A stretch of DNA of 64,000 nucleotides from CAIVVT01 sp052145115 (GTDB lineage Bacteria; Acidobacteriota; Terriglobia; Bryobacterales; Bryobacteraceae), in contig JBKQPG010000046.1 in assembly GCA_052145115.1 (NCBI GenBank), forward strand, positions 1 through 64,000, in the 5' to 3' direction. Below are positions 43,089 to 51,731 of this stretch, in pieces. Position 1 is the stretch's first letter. The number at the start of each line of letters is the position of its first letter. Below the pieces are notes generated by a model. The model saw only the letters and a program-made list of their open reading frames with translations, ran no database searches and had not been told where the DNA came from. Position numbers and translations under genes: made by a program.

Positions 43089-43748
43089 CTAGCCCTTCAT
43101 CTCCTCGCGAGCCGTCTTCACGGCATCCAGGAATCGCCGGGCCCGTTCCGTGAAGATCCCATAGCTGCCCTCCCGGATCGTCTTGGAGTCGATCAACTCC
43201 CCGCCCACGGCCACGGCGCAGGCGCCGGCCTTCAGGAAATCGCCCGCCGTCGCCAGGCTGACGCCGCCGGTCGGAATCATCTCGATCTGCGGAAATGGAG
43301 CCTTGAGCGCCTTGATGTATTTCGGCCCGCCGACGTTGTCGCAGGGGAAGATCTTCACGATGTCGGCACCCGCCTCCCAGGCCGCCAGTACCTCCGTCGG
43401 CGTCAGCGCCCCCGGCGTGACCGGCTTGGAGTAGCGGTGGGCCATCTCAATCGTTTTAAAATTCAGGGCCGGCGTGACGAAGAACTGCGCCCCCGCCAGC
43501 ATGCACATCCGGCACGTCTCCGGATCGAGCACCGTCCCTGCGCCCAGCAGCATCCGGTCGCCGAAATGGTCGGCCAGTTTCTGCAGCACCCGCACCGCGC
43601 CCGGCACGGTCATGGTGATTTCGGCCAGACGGATTCCACCCTCATAAATGGCTTCAATCGCCTTGACCGCACTTTCCGCCGAAGGCGTGCGAACGACCGG
43701 TACGATGCCGATTTCCCGAATGATGGATAAGATCTCCTGCTTCGTCAT
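43089..43748 (-). CDS. eda: KDPG/KHG aldolase
   Basis: The 219-residue class I aldolase splits 2-keto-3-deoxy-6-phosphogluconate into pyruvate and glyceraldehyde 3-phosphate (Entner-Doudoroff pathway or hexuronate use). It shows VPVVRTPSAESA, RLAEITMTVP with the catalytic Glu, GAGTVLD, the Schiff-base lysine in ADIVKIFPCDN, and IPTGGVS. It stands alone in the window, without Edd or KDG kinase. Confidence 0.93.
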   Translation of the reverse strand: MTKQEILSIIREIGIVPVVRTPSAESAVKAIEAIYEGGIRLAEITMTVPGAVRVLQKLADHFGDRMLLGAGTVLDPETCRMCMLAGAQFFVTPALNFKTIEMAHRYSKPVTPGALTPTEVLAAWEAGADIVKIFPCDNVGGPKYIKALKAPFPQIEMIPTGGVSLATAGDFLKAGACAVAVGGELIDSKTIREGSYGIFTERARRFLDAVKTAREEMKG

Positions 43749-43810
43749 ACTGCGACGATCCTATCACGCCCGGCCCGCGATTCAACCCCTCAACGCACTA
43801 CCTCAACGCG

Positions 43811-44779
43811 CTACGGAATCAGCAGCAGCTTGCCCGTCGACTTACGACTCGTCAAGTCCTCCTGCGCGCGCCCCGCCTCACTCAGCCGATAGCGCGCGTA
43901 AATCTGCAATTTGAGATGCCCGTCTCGCAGCCAGCGGAAGACGTCGCCCGCCCGCCACAACACTTCCTCGCGCGTGGCGGCGTAGTGAGTGAGCGTCGGC
44001 CGGGTGAGGTACAGCGAGCCCTTCTGGCTCAGCAGCAGCGGCGAGATTGGATCCACCGGGCCGCTGGCGTTGCCGAAGCTCACCATCATGCCGCGCGGCT
44101 GGAGCGAATTCAGGCTCTTCTCCCAGGTCGACTTGCCCACCGAGTCGTAGACCACCTCCACGCCCTTGCCGCCGGTCAGCCGCTTGACCTCCTGCTCGAA
44201 GTCCTGCTCCGTGTACAGAATCACCTCGTCGCAGCCGGCCTGCCGCGCGATCCCGGCCTTCTCCTTTGTCGATGTGGTTCCGATCACCCGCGCCCCGCGC
44301 AGCTTGGCCGCCGCCACGGTCCACTGTCCCGCTCCGCCCGCGGCGGCGTGGATCAGCGCCGTGTCGCCGGGCTTCAACTGGAACGTCGAGTGCGTCAGGT
44401 AATGCGCCGTCATGCCTTGCAGCATCGACCCCGCCGCAACCTCCAAACTGATCTCCTCGGGCACTTTCACCAATTGCCAGGCGGGCACCGCGGCATACTC
44501 TGCGTAGGAGCCGCGCGCCATCGCGTACGCCACGCGGTCGCCCGGGGCGAACCCCGTCACGCCCTCGCCGATCTCCTCGACGACGCCCGCGCCCTCCAGC
44601 CCCAGCACCACCGGCGGCTCGGCCTTGTACAGCCCCGTGCGGAAGTAAATGTCGATGAAATTCACGCCCGCAGCGTGGATCTTCACCAACGCCTCGCCGG
44701 CGGCCGGTTTCGGCGCCGGCAGCTCCTCGTAGCGCAGCTTGTCAACGCCGCCCGGATCGGTCACGAATACGGCTTTCAT
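43811..44779 (-). CDS. NADPH:quinone oxidoreductase (zeta-crystallin type)
   Basis: The 322-residue zinc-free medium-chain dehydrogenase/reductase has GVNFIDIYFRTGLY, YAMARGSYAEYAAVPA, LIHAAAGGAGQWTVAAAKLRG with the cofactor-binding glycine cluster, and YDSVGKSTWEKSLNSL. Quinone oxidoreductases of this type reduce quinones with NADPH. The start at 44779 overlaps the stop of the upstream hypothetical by 4 nt. Confidence 0.92.
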   Translation of the reverse strand: MKAVFVTDPGGVDKLRYEELPAPKPAAGEALVKIHAAGVNFIDIYFRTGLYKAEPPVVLGLEGAGVVEEIGEGVTGFAPGDRVAYAMARGSYAEYAAVPAWQLVKVPEEISLEVAAGSMLQGMTAHYLTHSTFQLKPGDTALIHAAAGGAGQWTVAAAKLRGARVIGTTSTKEKAGIARQAGCDEVILYTEQDFEQEVKRLTGGKGVEVVYDSVGKSTWEKSLNSLQPRGMMVSFGNASGPVDPISPLLLSQKGSLYLTRPTLTHYAATREEVLWRAGDVFRWLRDGHLKLQIYARYRLSEAGRAQEDLTSRKSTGKLLLIP

Positions 44780-45327
44780 AGCGTTCTCAACCACCTCCTG
44801 AAATGAACCTGCGCCGCATACAGCAGCAGATATGTGAACGTGAACGGCAGCACCAGCAGCCCGCCGATCTGCGCCAGCGCGTTGCCGCCGCTCAGGCCCG
44901 CGCGGATCAAAATGAACCGCCAGACGATACGCCAGTGCCCCCGATCGAGCCAGAAGTAGTCGCTATTCTCGTTGATCAGGAACACCTTGGAAGGCGCGTG
45001 CCAGGCCGCCAGCCATTTCCACGGCGTCATGATCGGCACGCCCGCGCACAGCAGCCCGCAGATGTCGGGCCGGCGGCTGCGCAGTTCCTGGAACAGCCGT
45101 CGGCGCGCCCTTCCGCCGCGGAAGTCCTGCACGCGATAAATCCGGCCGCGCTCGGGATCGAAGCCTCGCGGCGCGCCGGAATGGCAGGTCAACAGATCGA
45201 TTTGCTCCAGCCCGCCGTAATTCCGGTCCAGCGCGGGCAGCAAGCGTTCCAGGACGTGCCGCGGACCGCTTTCGACCAGCAATACCCGAGACGTCGGGGG
45301 ATGTTCGCGGGTCAGAAAATATCGCAT
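44776..45327 (-). CDS. Conserved hypothetical protein in the ilv unit
   Basis: The 183-residue product is not a family I can name. The N-terminal half is soluble and reads like a small Rossmann-like domain (RVLLVESGPRHVLERLLPAL, QIDLLTCHSGAPRGFD, DICGLLCAGVPIMTPWKW). The C-terminal part has a hydrophobic segment (LAQIGGLLVLPFTFTYLLLY) that could anchor it to the membrane. It follows cimA by 67 bp and is coupled to the quinone oxidoreductase gene. It may be an envelope- or glycan-related protein; this is a guess. Confidence 0.7.
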   Translation of the reverse strand: MRYFLTREHPPTSRVLLVESGPRHVLERLLPALDRNYGGLEQIDLLTCHSGAPRGFDPERGRIYRVQDFRGGRARRRLFQELRSRRPDICGLLCAGVPIMTPWKWLAAWHAPSKVFLINENSDYFWLDRGHWRIVWRFILIRAGLSGGNALAQIGGLLVLPFTFTYLLLYAAQVHFRRWLRTL

Positions 45328-45394
45328 CCCCTATTATTCTGACGCACACCGCGCGCGGCGCGCGGATCACGCTCAGGCACGGAAGCGCGTCGCC

Positions 45395-47005
45395 TCAGAC
45401 GCCCCAGCAGTAGTCTTCCACCGCCCGCTCGACCGATTCGTCCTTGTCCGCCAGCCGCATCAGCTCCAGCCGCAGCGCGGACGTCAGCGCGTCCCAGCTC
45501 GCTTCGATCACGTTTTCCGAGACGCCCACGGTGGCCCATGAGCGCCGGTGATCGGACCACTCCACGTGCACCCGCACCTTGGCTGCCGTGCCCACCTTCG
45601 AATCCAGCACGCGGACCTTGTAGTCGGTCAGCCGCACGTTGGAGATCGCCGGATAGACCGTCGCCAGGCACTGCCGCAGGCACTTGTCCAACGCATGCAC
45701 CGGACCGGAGCCGGTTTCGATCGCCGAGTAGATCGCATCGTTCACCCGCAGGATCACCGTCGCCGTGGTCACCGCATCGCGATTGCTGATCTTGCGCATC
45801 CCCACCTCGAAGTTCACGACCTCGAAGAAATGCACGTTCGGCTGCAGCGTTTCCCTGACCAGCAGTTCGAACGTGCCCTCCGCCGCTTCCAGTTCGTAGC
45901 CGTCGTATTCCATCTGCTTGATGCGGTCCAGCAGTACGCGGCGCGCCTTGTCGTCCACGCGGTCGCCCAGCCCGTTCTGTTCCAGCTTGTAGACGATGTT
46001 GCCGCGCCCGCTCAGGTCGCTCAACAGGACGCGCTGGTGGTTGCCGACGGTCTGCGGAGTGATGTGCTCGTAGCTGGCCGGCTCCTTCAGCACCGCGCTG
46101 ACGTGCACCCCGCCCTTGTGCGCAAAGGCGCTCCGGCCGACGAACGGCTGGTTCGAACTCAGCGGCAGATTGGCCAGTTCGGCGATGTAGTGCGCCACCA
46201 TGGTCAGGCTCGCCAGCCGCTCCGTCCCGACTGTCCGATGTCCCAGCTTGGCTTCCAGAATGGCGATGATCGACGTCAGGTTCGCGTTCCCGCAGCGCTC
46301 TCCATAGCCGTTCATCGTCCCCTGCACGTGCGTCGCCCCGCTCTCCACGGCGGCGATCGAATTCGCCACCGCCAGCTCGCAATCGTTGTGCGCGTGGATG
46401 CCTATGCCGCCGTCGAAGCGCCGCCGCACCTCGGACACGACCTCCGCCACCCTGGCGGTCACCGTCCCGCCGTTGGTGTCGCACAGCGTCAGCACGTCGG
46501 CGCCCGCGTTTTTGGCCGCTTCGAGCGTCCGCAGCGCGTAGTCCGGACTGGCGTTGTAGCCGTCAAACATGTGCTCGGCATCGTAGATCACTTCGCGCCC
46601 GTGCTGCTTCAGGAAACGCACGGTGTCGGAGATGATCTGCAGGTTTTCTTCCTCGCTGATCCCCAGCACGCGCCGCACGTGCAAATCCCAGGTCTTGCCG
46701 AAAACCGAGACCGCCGGCGTCTCGGCCTCGATCAACGCCCGTACATTCGCGTCCTGCTCCACCGGGTTCTTCGCCAGGCGCGTCGCGCCGAACGCGCACA
46801 GCCGCGCATGTTTCAGCTTCAGCCCCTTGGCCCGCGCGAAGAACTCCTTGTCCTTCGGGTTCGACATCGGCCAGCCGCCCTCGATGTAGTCGATGCCCAG
46901 GTCGTCGAGCTTCTGGGCGATCAGCACCTTGTCCTCCACCGAAAAACTGATGGCTTCGCCCTGCGTCCCGTCACGCAAAGTCGTGTCGAATGTCCAGATC
47001 CTCAT
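45395..47005 (-). CDS. cimA: (R)-citramalate synthase
   Basis: The 536-residue enzyme makes citramalate from pyruvate and acetyl-CoA, the first step of the threonine-independent route to isoleucine. It has TTLRDGTQGEAISFS, DYIEGGWPMSNPKD, the metal-site HAHNDCELAVANSIAAV, GNANLTSI and a C-terminal LeuA-like regulatory domain (about 390-520). The EGGWP motif and total length distinguish CimA from LeuA. It lies 60 bp after ilvC, consistent with isoleucine synthesis from pyruvate. Confidence 0.93.
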   Translation of the reverse strand: MRIWTFDTTLRDGTQGEAISFSVEDKVLIAQKLDDLGIDYIEGGWPMSNPKDKEFFARAKGLKLKHARLCAFGATRLAKNPVEQDANVRALIEAETPAVSVFGKTWDLHVRRVLGISEEENLQIISDTVRFLKQHGREVIYDAEHMFDGYNASPDYALRTLEAAKNAGADVLTLCDTNGGTVTARVAEVVSEVRRRFDGGIGIHAHNDCELAVANSIAAVESGATHVQGTMNGYGERCGNANLTSIIAILEAKLGHRTVGTERLASLTMVAHYIAELANLPLSSNQPFVGRSAFAHKGGVHVSAVLKEPASYEHITPQTVGNHQRVLLSDLSGRGNIVYKLEQNGLGDRVDDKARRVLLDRIKQMEYDGYELEAAEGTFELLVRETLQPNVHFFEVVNFEVGMRKISNRDAVTTATVILRVNDAIYSAIETGSGPVHALDKCLRQCLATVYPAISNVRLTDYKVRVLDSKVGTAAKVRVHVEWSDHRRSWATVGVSENVIEASWDALTSALRLELMRLADKDESVERAVEDYCWGV

Positions 47006-47065
47006 GTCGTTGTTCGCCGCCTTGAATTCGAAGGGGAGCCGCCTGCGCGGCTCCCGCGTTGTCGC

Positions 47066-48100
47066 CTAGTTTGAAGGCGTATCCTGCGGTACGCCCTCTT
47101 CCTTCTTCTTCTTGTTGAGGAACGGCATCATGGCGCGCAGTTCCTTGCCGACCGTCTCGATCTGCGACGTCCGCGCGGCTTCCCTCATCGCCAGGAAATT
47201 GTGCCGCCCGGTCTTGTTCTCGTTGATCCACGTTTTCGCGAACTCGCCGCTCTGGATCTCGGCCAGGATCTTCTTCATCTCCGCGCGGGTTGCGGCGTTG
47301 ATGATGCGCGGGCCGCTCACGTAGTCGCCATACTCGGCCGTGTCGCTCACCGAGAAACGCATGTAGCTCAACCCGCCTTCGTAGATCAGGTCCACGATCA
47401 ACTTCAGCTCGTGCAAGCACTCGAAATAGGCCATCTCCGGTGCGTAGCCGGCCTCCACCAGCGTGTCGAAAGCCGCTTTGATCAGCGCGCTGGCGCCGCC
47501 GCACAGCACCACCTGCTCGCCGAACAGATCGGTCTCGGTCTCCTCGCGGAACGACGTCTCGATCACCCCCGCCTTCAAGCAGCCCAGCGCCAGCGCATAC
47601 CCGAGCGCCGTCTCCAGCGCCTTGCCGCTCGCATCCTGCTCGATTGCCACCAGCGCCGGCACGCCCACCCCCTCGTTGTACAGCTCGCGCACGCGATGGC
47701 CCGGCGCTTTCGGCGCGATCATGCTCACGTCCACTCCGGCGGGCGGCTTGATCTGGCCGAAGTGAATGTTGAACCCGTGCGCGAACATCAGCGTCTTGCC
47801 CGGGTGCATGTGCTGGGCCAGGTCCTTGTGGTACAGCTCGCTCTGGTAGTGATCCGGCACCAGCACCATGATCACGTCGGCGGCTTTGGCCGCCTCGCTG
47901 GCCGTCAGCACTTTCAGCCCGGCGGACTCGGCCTTGGCCCAGTTCGGGCTGCCCTGCGCCTCCGCGACCACGACTTTCACCCCCGAATCCCGGAGGTTCA
48001 GCGCGTGCGCGTGGCCCTGGCTTCCGTAGCCGATGATCCCCACGGTCTTACCTTCCAGTGCGGCCAGTGAGCCGTCTTTTTCATAGAAACGTCTAGGCAT
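47066..48100 (-). CDS. ilvC: Ketol-acid reductoisomerase, class I
   Basis: The 344-residue enzyme carries out the second common step of valine and isoleucine synthesis, with NADPH and Mg2+. It has VGIIGYGSQGHAHALNLRDSG, the metal-site DLFGEQVVLCGG and ETDLFGE with downstream FECLHELKLIVDLIYEGG. Its length is that of the short class I form. It lies between ilvN and cimA, 49 bp after ilvN. Confidence 0.97.
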   Translation of the reverse strand: MPRRFYEKDGSLAALEGKTVGIIGYGSQGHAHALNLRDSGVKVVVAEAQGSPNWAKAESAGLKVLTASEAAKAADVIMVLVPDHYQSELYHKDLAQHMHPGKTLMFAHGFNIHFGQIKPPAGVDVSMIAPKAPGHRVRELYNEGVGVPALVAIEQDASGKALETALGYALALGCLKAGVIETSFREETETDLFGEQVVLCGGASALIKAAFDTLVEAGYAPEMAYFECLHELKLIVDLIYEGGLSYMRFSVSDTAEYGDYVSGPRIINAATRAEMKKILAEIQSGEFAKTWINENKTGRHNFLAMREAARTSQIETVGKELRAMMPFLNKKKKEEGVPQDTPSN

Positions 48101-48149
48101 GAATCGTTACTCCCTTGAATCGATCTAATTCTTAAATCCATCCGCCGGC

Positions 48150-48698
48150 TTACAGCGAGCCAGTATTCACGGGCTCCGCCGGCTCGGCGGTCTTCGAGAC
48201 CGGCGGCGACAGCCGCAGTTTCTTCTGTTCCAGTGAGACCGCCACCGTCCCCGACCGCGTCACGTCGATCTCGCCATAGCTTTCCATCACGGAGACGAAC
48301 TCCTCCAGCTTCTCCGTCTCGCCCGTGACTTCGAGCGCGAAGCCCTCCACGCTCGAATCCACCACCCGCGCGCCGAAGATCTCGGCCTCCTTGAGAATCG
48401 CGGTCCGGTGTTCCATCGCGGCCCGTACCCGCAGCAGCACCAGTTCGCGCATCACGGCCGGCGAATCGGTCAGGTCGCTGGCCTGCAGCACGTTGATCAG
48501 CTTGTTCATCTGCTTGATCACCTGCGCCCGCAGTTTCGGATCCACATCCACTCCGATGGTCATGCGCGACAGCGTCGGGTCCAGCGTCCGCGCCACCGTC
48601 AGCGACTCGATGTTATAGCCGCGTTGCGTCAGCAGCCCCGTGACCCGCATCAGCGCGCCCGGCTTGTTCTCCATGAGCAGCGATATCGTCATCAGCAT
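48150..48698 (-). CDS. ilvN: Acetolactate synthase small (regulatory) subunit
   Basis: The 182-residue subunit has an N-terminal ACT domain (LLMENKPGALMRVTGLLTQRG) that binds valine for feedback inhibition, and a second ALS small-subunit domain (LREL-type LVLLRVRA, ARVVDSSVEGFALEVTG). It is directly downstream of ilvB (28 bp), as is usual. Confidence 0.95.
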   Translation of the reverse strand: MLMTISLLMENKPGALMRVTGLLTQRGYNIESLTVARTLDPTLSRMTIGVDVDPKLRAQVIKQMNKLINVLQASDLTDSPAVMRELVLLRVRAAMEHRTAILKEAEIFGARVVDSSVEGFALEVTGETEKLEEFVSVMESYGEIDVTRSGTVAVSLEQKKLRLSPPVSKTAEPAEPVNTGSL

Positions 48699-48726
48699 GT
48701 TCGTGTTCTCCTCCCGTCGCCGCCGC

Positions 48727-50460
48727 TCATTTGTTCCCCACCGGCACCGGCTGCGGCGGCGCCAGCACCATCTCGCTGATCGCCGCCCCGGCCGGCACCA
48801 TCGGGTAGACGTTCTCGTACTGGCTCACCCGGACGTCCATCAGGTACGGCCCCGGCTCGTCCATCGCTTCCTGTAACGCGCTGCGCAGCTCCACCGGCGT
48901 GCGCACAATGCGGCCCTTGATCCCGTACGCCGCCGCCAGCAGTTCGACGTTGGGAAACGAATTCAGCTCCACCGCGCACAGCCGGTTGTTGTAAAACAGC
49001 TCCTGCCACTGCCGCACCATGCCCAGGTATCCGTTGTTCATCACGATCACCTTCACCGGCAGACCGTAATTGGACAGCGTGGCCAGTTCCGGCACCGACA
49101 TCTGGAAGCCCCCGTCGCCCACGATCGCGAAGACGGTTGACTCCGGATGCGCCATTTGCGCGCCGATCGCCCCGGGCAGTCCGAAGCCCATCGAGCCCAG
49201 CCCGCCCGAGTTGATCCACTGCCGCGGCCCCTCGAAACGGATGAACTGCGCCGCCCACATCTGGTGCTGTCCCACATCGGAGCTCACGATCGCCTGACCG
49301 CCGCTGAGGCGGTCGATCTCGAACATCAGTTGCTGCGGCTTGATCTCGTCGGTGCCGAACACCGGCTGGAGCGGATGCTCTTCCTGCCACCCGCGCACCC
49401 TTTGCCACCACTCTCTCCGCGCCTCTTCGTTCTGCTGCGCCGCCTGCGGCCGCAGTTCCTTCAGGATCCTGTTCAGCTTCGACAACACGCGCTTCAGGTC
49501 GCCCACAATCGGCAGGTCCACGGCCCGATTCTTGCCAATCTCGGCCGGGTCGATGTCCACGTGGATCACCTTGGCGTGTGGCGCGAACGCCGACAGCCGC
49601 CCCGTCACCCGATCGTCGAACCGGACCCCCAGCGCGATGATCAGGTCGCACTCCGTCAGGCCCATGTTGGCCGCGTAGCTGCCGTGCATCCCCGGCATGG
49701 AGATGAAATTCGGGTGCGACCCGGGGAGCCCGCCCAGCCCCATCAGGGTGCACACCGCCGGGCAGTCGAGCGTCTCCACCAGCTCCCGCAACTCGTCGTG
49801 CGCGCCCGAGTGGATGATCCCGCCGCCGGCGTACACGAACGGCCGCTGCGCATCCCACATCATCTGCGCCGCCCGCCGGATCTGTCCCCCATGGCCGTCG
49901 GTCACCACCTTGTAGCCCGGCAGGTGGATTTCATTCACCGGCGTATAGTGCGCCTGGCCTTGCAGCGCGTCCTTGGTGATGTCCACCAGCACCGGCCCCG
50001 GCCGGCCCGTAGAGGCGATGTAGAACGCCTCGTGCACCACCCGCGCCACGTCGTTCACGTCCCGCACCAGGTAATTGTGCTTGGTCGCCGGACGCATGAT
50101 GCCGAACGTGTCGGCCTCCTGGAACGCGTCGCTACCGATCATCTTGCTGGTGACCTGCCCCGTGATGGCCACTACCGGAATCGAGTCCATCATCGAATCC
50201 ACCAGCCCCGTCGTCAGGTTGGTCGCCCCGGGTCCCGAAGTCGCCAGGCACACGCCCACCCGCCCCGACGCCCGCGCGTAACCCGAGGCCGCGAAACTCG
50301 CGTTCTCCTCGTGCCGCACCAGCACGTGCCGGATCGGGTGCTCATACAGTGCGTCATAGAGCGGCAGCGTCACGCCGCCGGGGTAGCCGAAGATCACCTC
50401 GACGTTCTCGCGGGCCAGGCACTCCAGCAGAATCCGTGCTCCGCTCATCAGGTTCGACAT
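48727..50460 (-). CDS. ilvB: Acetolactate synthase large (catalytic) subunit
   Basis: The thiamine diphosphate-dependent enzyme of about 577 residues begins with ARILLECLARENVEVIFGYPGG, then VRHEENASFAASGYARASG with the catalytic glutamate. The C-terminal half has the ThDP motif GDGGFQMSVPELATL...NNGYLGMVRQWQ. It makes acetolactate or acetohydroxybutyrate, the first shared step to valine, leucine and isoleucine. The ATG at 50460 has AAGGAG upstream at a long spacing. The gene is preceded by a leader peptide and a terminator, so its transcription is probably attenuated. Confidence 0.96.
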   Translation of the reverse strand: MSNLMSGARILLECLARENVEVIFGYPGGVTLPLYDALYEHPIRHVLVRHEENASFAASGYARASGRVGVCLATSGPGATNLTTGLVDSMMDSIPVVAITGQVTSKMIGSDAFQEADTFGIMRPATKHNYLVRDVNDVARVVHEAFYIASTGRPGPVLVDITKDALQGQAHYTPVNEIHLPGYKVVTDGHGGQIRRAAQMMWDAQRPFVYAGGGIIHSGAHDELRELVETLDCPAVCTLMGLGGLPGSHPNFISMPGMHGSYAANMGLTECDLIIALGVRFDDRVTGRLSAFAPHAKVIHVDIDPAEIGKNRAVDLPIVGDLKRVLSKLNRILKELRPQAAQQNEEARREWWQRVRGWQEEHPLQPVFGTDEIKPQQLMFEIDRLSGGQAIVSSDVGQHQMWAAQFIRFEGPRQWINSGGLGSMGFGLPGAIGAQMAHPESTVFAIVGDGGFQMSVPELATLSNYGLPVKVIVMNNGYLGMVRQWQELFYNNRLCAVELNSFPNVELLAAAYGIKGRIVRTPVELRSALQEAMDEPGPYLMDVRVSQYENVYPMVPAGAAISEMVLAPPQPVPVGNK

Positions 50461-50527
50461 CGCAGCCAATTCTCCTTTTGGGGATTCCCTTCGGCTCAGC
50501 GCCCTTGGGGAATCCAAATCCAACGCT

Positions 50528-50571
50528 AAACGGAAAGGGCCACCCGGCGGTTTGTTCCCGCCTGGTGGCCC
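50528..50571 (-). terminator. ilvB attenuator (rho-independent terminator)
   Basis: On the minus strand a 14-position stem with one A-G mismatch (GGGCCACCAGGCGG / CCGCCGGGTGGCCC, 50537-50571) encloses a 7-nt loop and is followed by TTTCCGTTT. It lies between the leader peptide and ilvB with no gene ending just before it except the leader, so it is an attenuator rather than an ordinary gene end. Confidence 0.8.
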
Positions 50572-50629
50572 CGGTTTCTATCCGATTCTGGATTCGGCCG
50601 ACTCAGGCGGGATTAAGGTGCAACCCCGC
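50556..50629 (-). promoter_or_regulatory. Antiterminator and anti-antiterminator segments of the ilv leader
   Basis: TCCCGCCTG at 50604-50612 (last codons and stop of the leader peptide) is the exact complement of CAGGCGGGA at 50556-50564, which is the 5' arm of the terminator stem. The same segment can instead pair with GCGGG at 50625-50629 (through CCCGC at 50607-50611). GCGGG begins directly after three Ile codons, so a ribosome stalled there would cover it, leaving the antiterminator to form. This is the classic 1:2, 2:3, 3:4 layout. Confidence 0.75.
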
Positions 50630-50722
50630 GATAATAATGCCAGGTACGGCAAGAATGGCCGAAATCGCAACGAGTTCCACGCCTCGCAGAGGCCGGTTGG
50701 CTATGCTGGGCGTGTCCCTCAT
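50603..50722 (-). CDS. ilv operon leader peptide
   Basis: The short frame of 39 codons has 12 Ile, Leu or Val residues within positions 15-36, including Ile-Ile-Ile at 29-31 (ATT ATT ATC). It ends 32 bp before the terminator stem. Such a composition at this place is the mark of a control peptide for ribosome-mediated attenuation by charged tRNA-Ile/Leu/Val. The start ATG at 50722 lacks a clear Shine-Dalgarno; in-frame GTG (50725) or TTG (50758) starts would lengthen it with more Leu/Val codons. Confidence 0.75.
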   Translation of the reverse strand: MRDTPSIANRPLRGVELVAISAILAVPGIIIAGLHLNPA

Positions 50723-50767
50723 CACCAATAGCGTAATATGAACCCCTAACAAATGCAAGGTCGATGT

Positions 50768-50773
50768 ACTATA
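50768..50773 (-). promoter_or_regulatory. Candidate -10 box for the ilv leader
   Basis: TATAGT in the context TTTTATAGTAC lies about 45 bp upstream of the leader ATG. No good -35 is visible at the usual spacing. An alternative weak pair, TTGCAT and TACGCT with 17 bp spacing, would place the transcript start almost at the leader ATG. Confidence 0.35.
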
Positions 50774-50890
50774 AAATCCGCTTATTCGATTACCGGATCT
50801 GTTCCTCCTCCATAAAGCGACGAATACCTCGCGCACCCGCGCAACCGTTCTGGCGTATGGTGCAAACCGCATCCGTCAGCGTGGCGCAGG

Positions 50891-51724
50891 TCAGTCCTCA
50901 ATGGTCATTTTCGGAGCGCGCTTCACTCCGCCGGGGCCACAGCGCTCCACCAACCGTGCGGCGATCTCATAGAATCCCTTGGCGTTAGGGTCGTCGGGCC
51001 CGAGCAGCGCCACCGGGCGGCCCGTGTCGCCGCCCACCCGCACCCGCGGATCCAGGGCCAGGCCACCGAGGAATGGCACGCTCATCGCTTGCGCTGTTCG
51101 CTCGCCGCCGCCCTGGCCGAAGACGTCGACCTTTTGCCCCGTCTGGGGAATCACGAGAAAGCTCATGTTTTCAATGATTCCCAGCAGCTCGACCTTCACC
51201 TGCTGGAACATCAGCACAGCCTTGCGCCCGTCCTCCAGCGCCACCTCCGACGGCGTCGTCACCACCACCGCGCCTGTGATCGGCGCGCTCTGGATCAAGC
51301 TCAGCGCCACGTCGCCGGTCCCCGGCGGGAGGTCGATCAGCAGGTAATCCAGCTCGCCCCAGTCCACCTGCCGGACGAACTGCTGCATCACGCTGTGCAG
51401 CATCGGCCCGCGCCAGATCAGCGGCTTGTCGCCGGGGTTGACGAACCCCATCGACATCAGCTTCACGCCGTACTGCTCCAGCGGGATGATGCGCCCCTCC
51501 ACGGCGTAGGGCGTGTCGCGGATGCCCATCATCAGCGGCACGTTCGGCCCGTACACGTCGGCGTCCATCAGCCCCGTCTTGTGGCCCATCCGCGCCAGGG
51601 CGATGGCCAGGTTGACGGCGATTGTGGTCTTGCCGACTCCACCCTTGCCGGAACCGATCGTGATCAGGTTCTTGACGCCGTCGATCGGCAGCTTCGGGGG
51701 CTCCATCTGGGGAGGCGTGGACAT
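50891..51724 (-). CDS. Mrp/ApbC/NBP35-family P-loop ATPase, short form
   Basis: The 277-residue ATPase has the deviant Walker A SGKGGVGKTTIAVNLA and the LMDADVYGPNVPLMMG and LIDLPPGTGDVALS motifs of Mrp proteins, which act as iron-sulphur cluster carriers. The usual N-terminal DUF59 (MIP18) domain is absent. The CxxC that binds the bridging cluster in Mrp (normally in ENMSxFxCPxCG) reads ENMSFLVIPQTG here, so both cysteines are missing. It may therefore not carry a cluster in the standard way. Confidence 0.88.
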   Translation of the reverse strand: MSTPPQMEPPKLPIDGVKNLITIGSGKGGVGKTTIAVNLAIALARMGHKTGLMDADVYGPNVPLMMGIRDTPYAVEGRIIPLEQYGVKLMSMGFVNPGDKPLIWRGPMLHSVMQQFVRQVDWGELDYLLIDLPPGTGDVALSLIQSAPITGAVVVTTPSEVALEDGRKAVLMFQQVKVELLGIIENMSFLVIPQTGQKVDVFGQGGGERTAQAMSVPFLGGLALDPRVRVGGDTGRPVALLGPDDPNAKGFYEIAARLVERCGPGGVKRAPKMTIED

Positions 51725-51731
51725 ACGAAGC

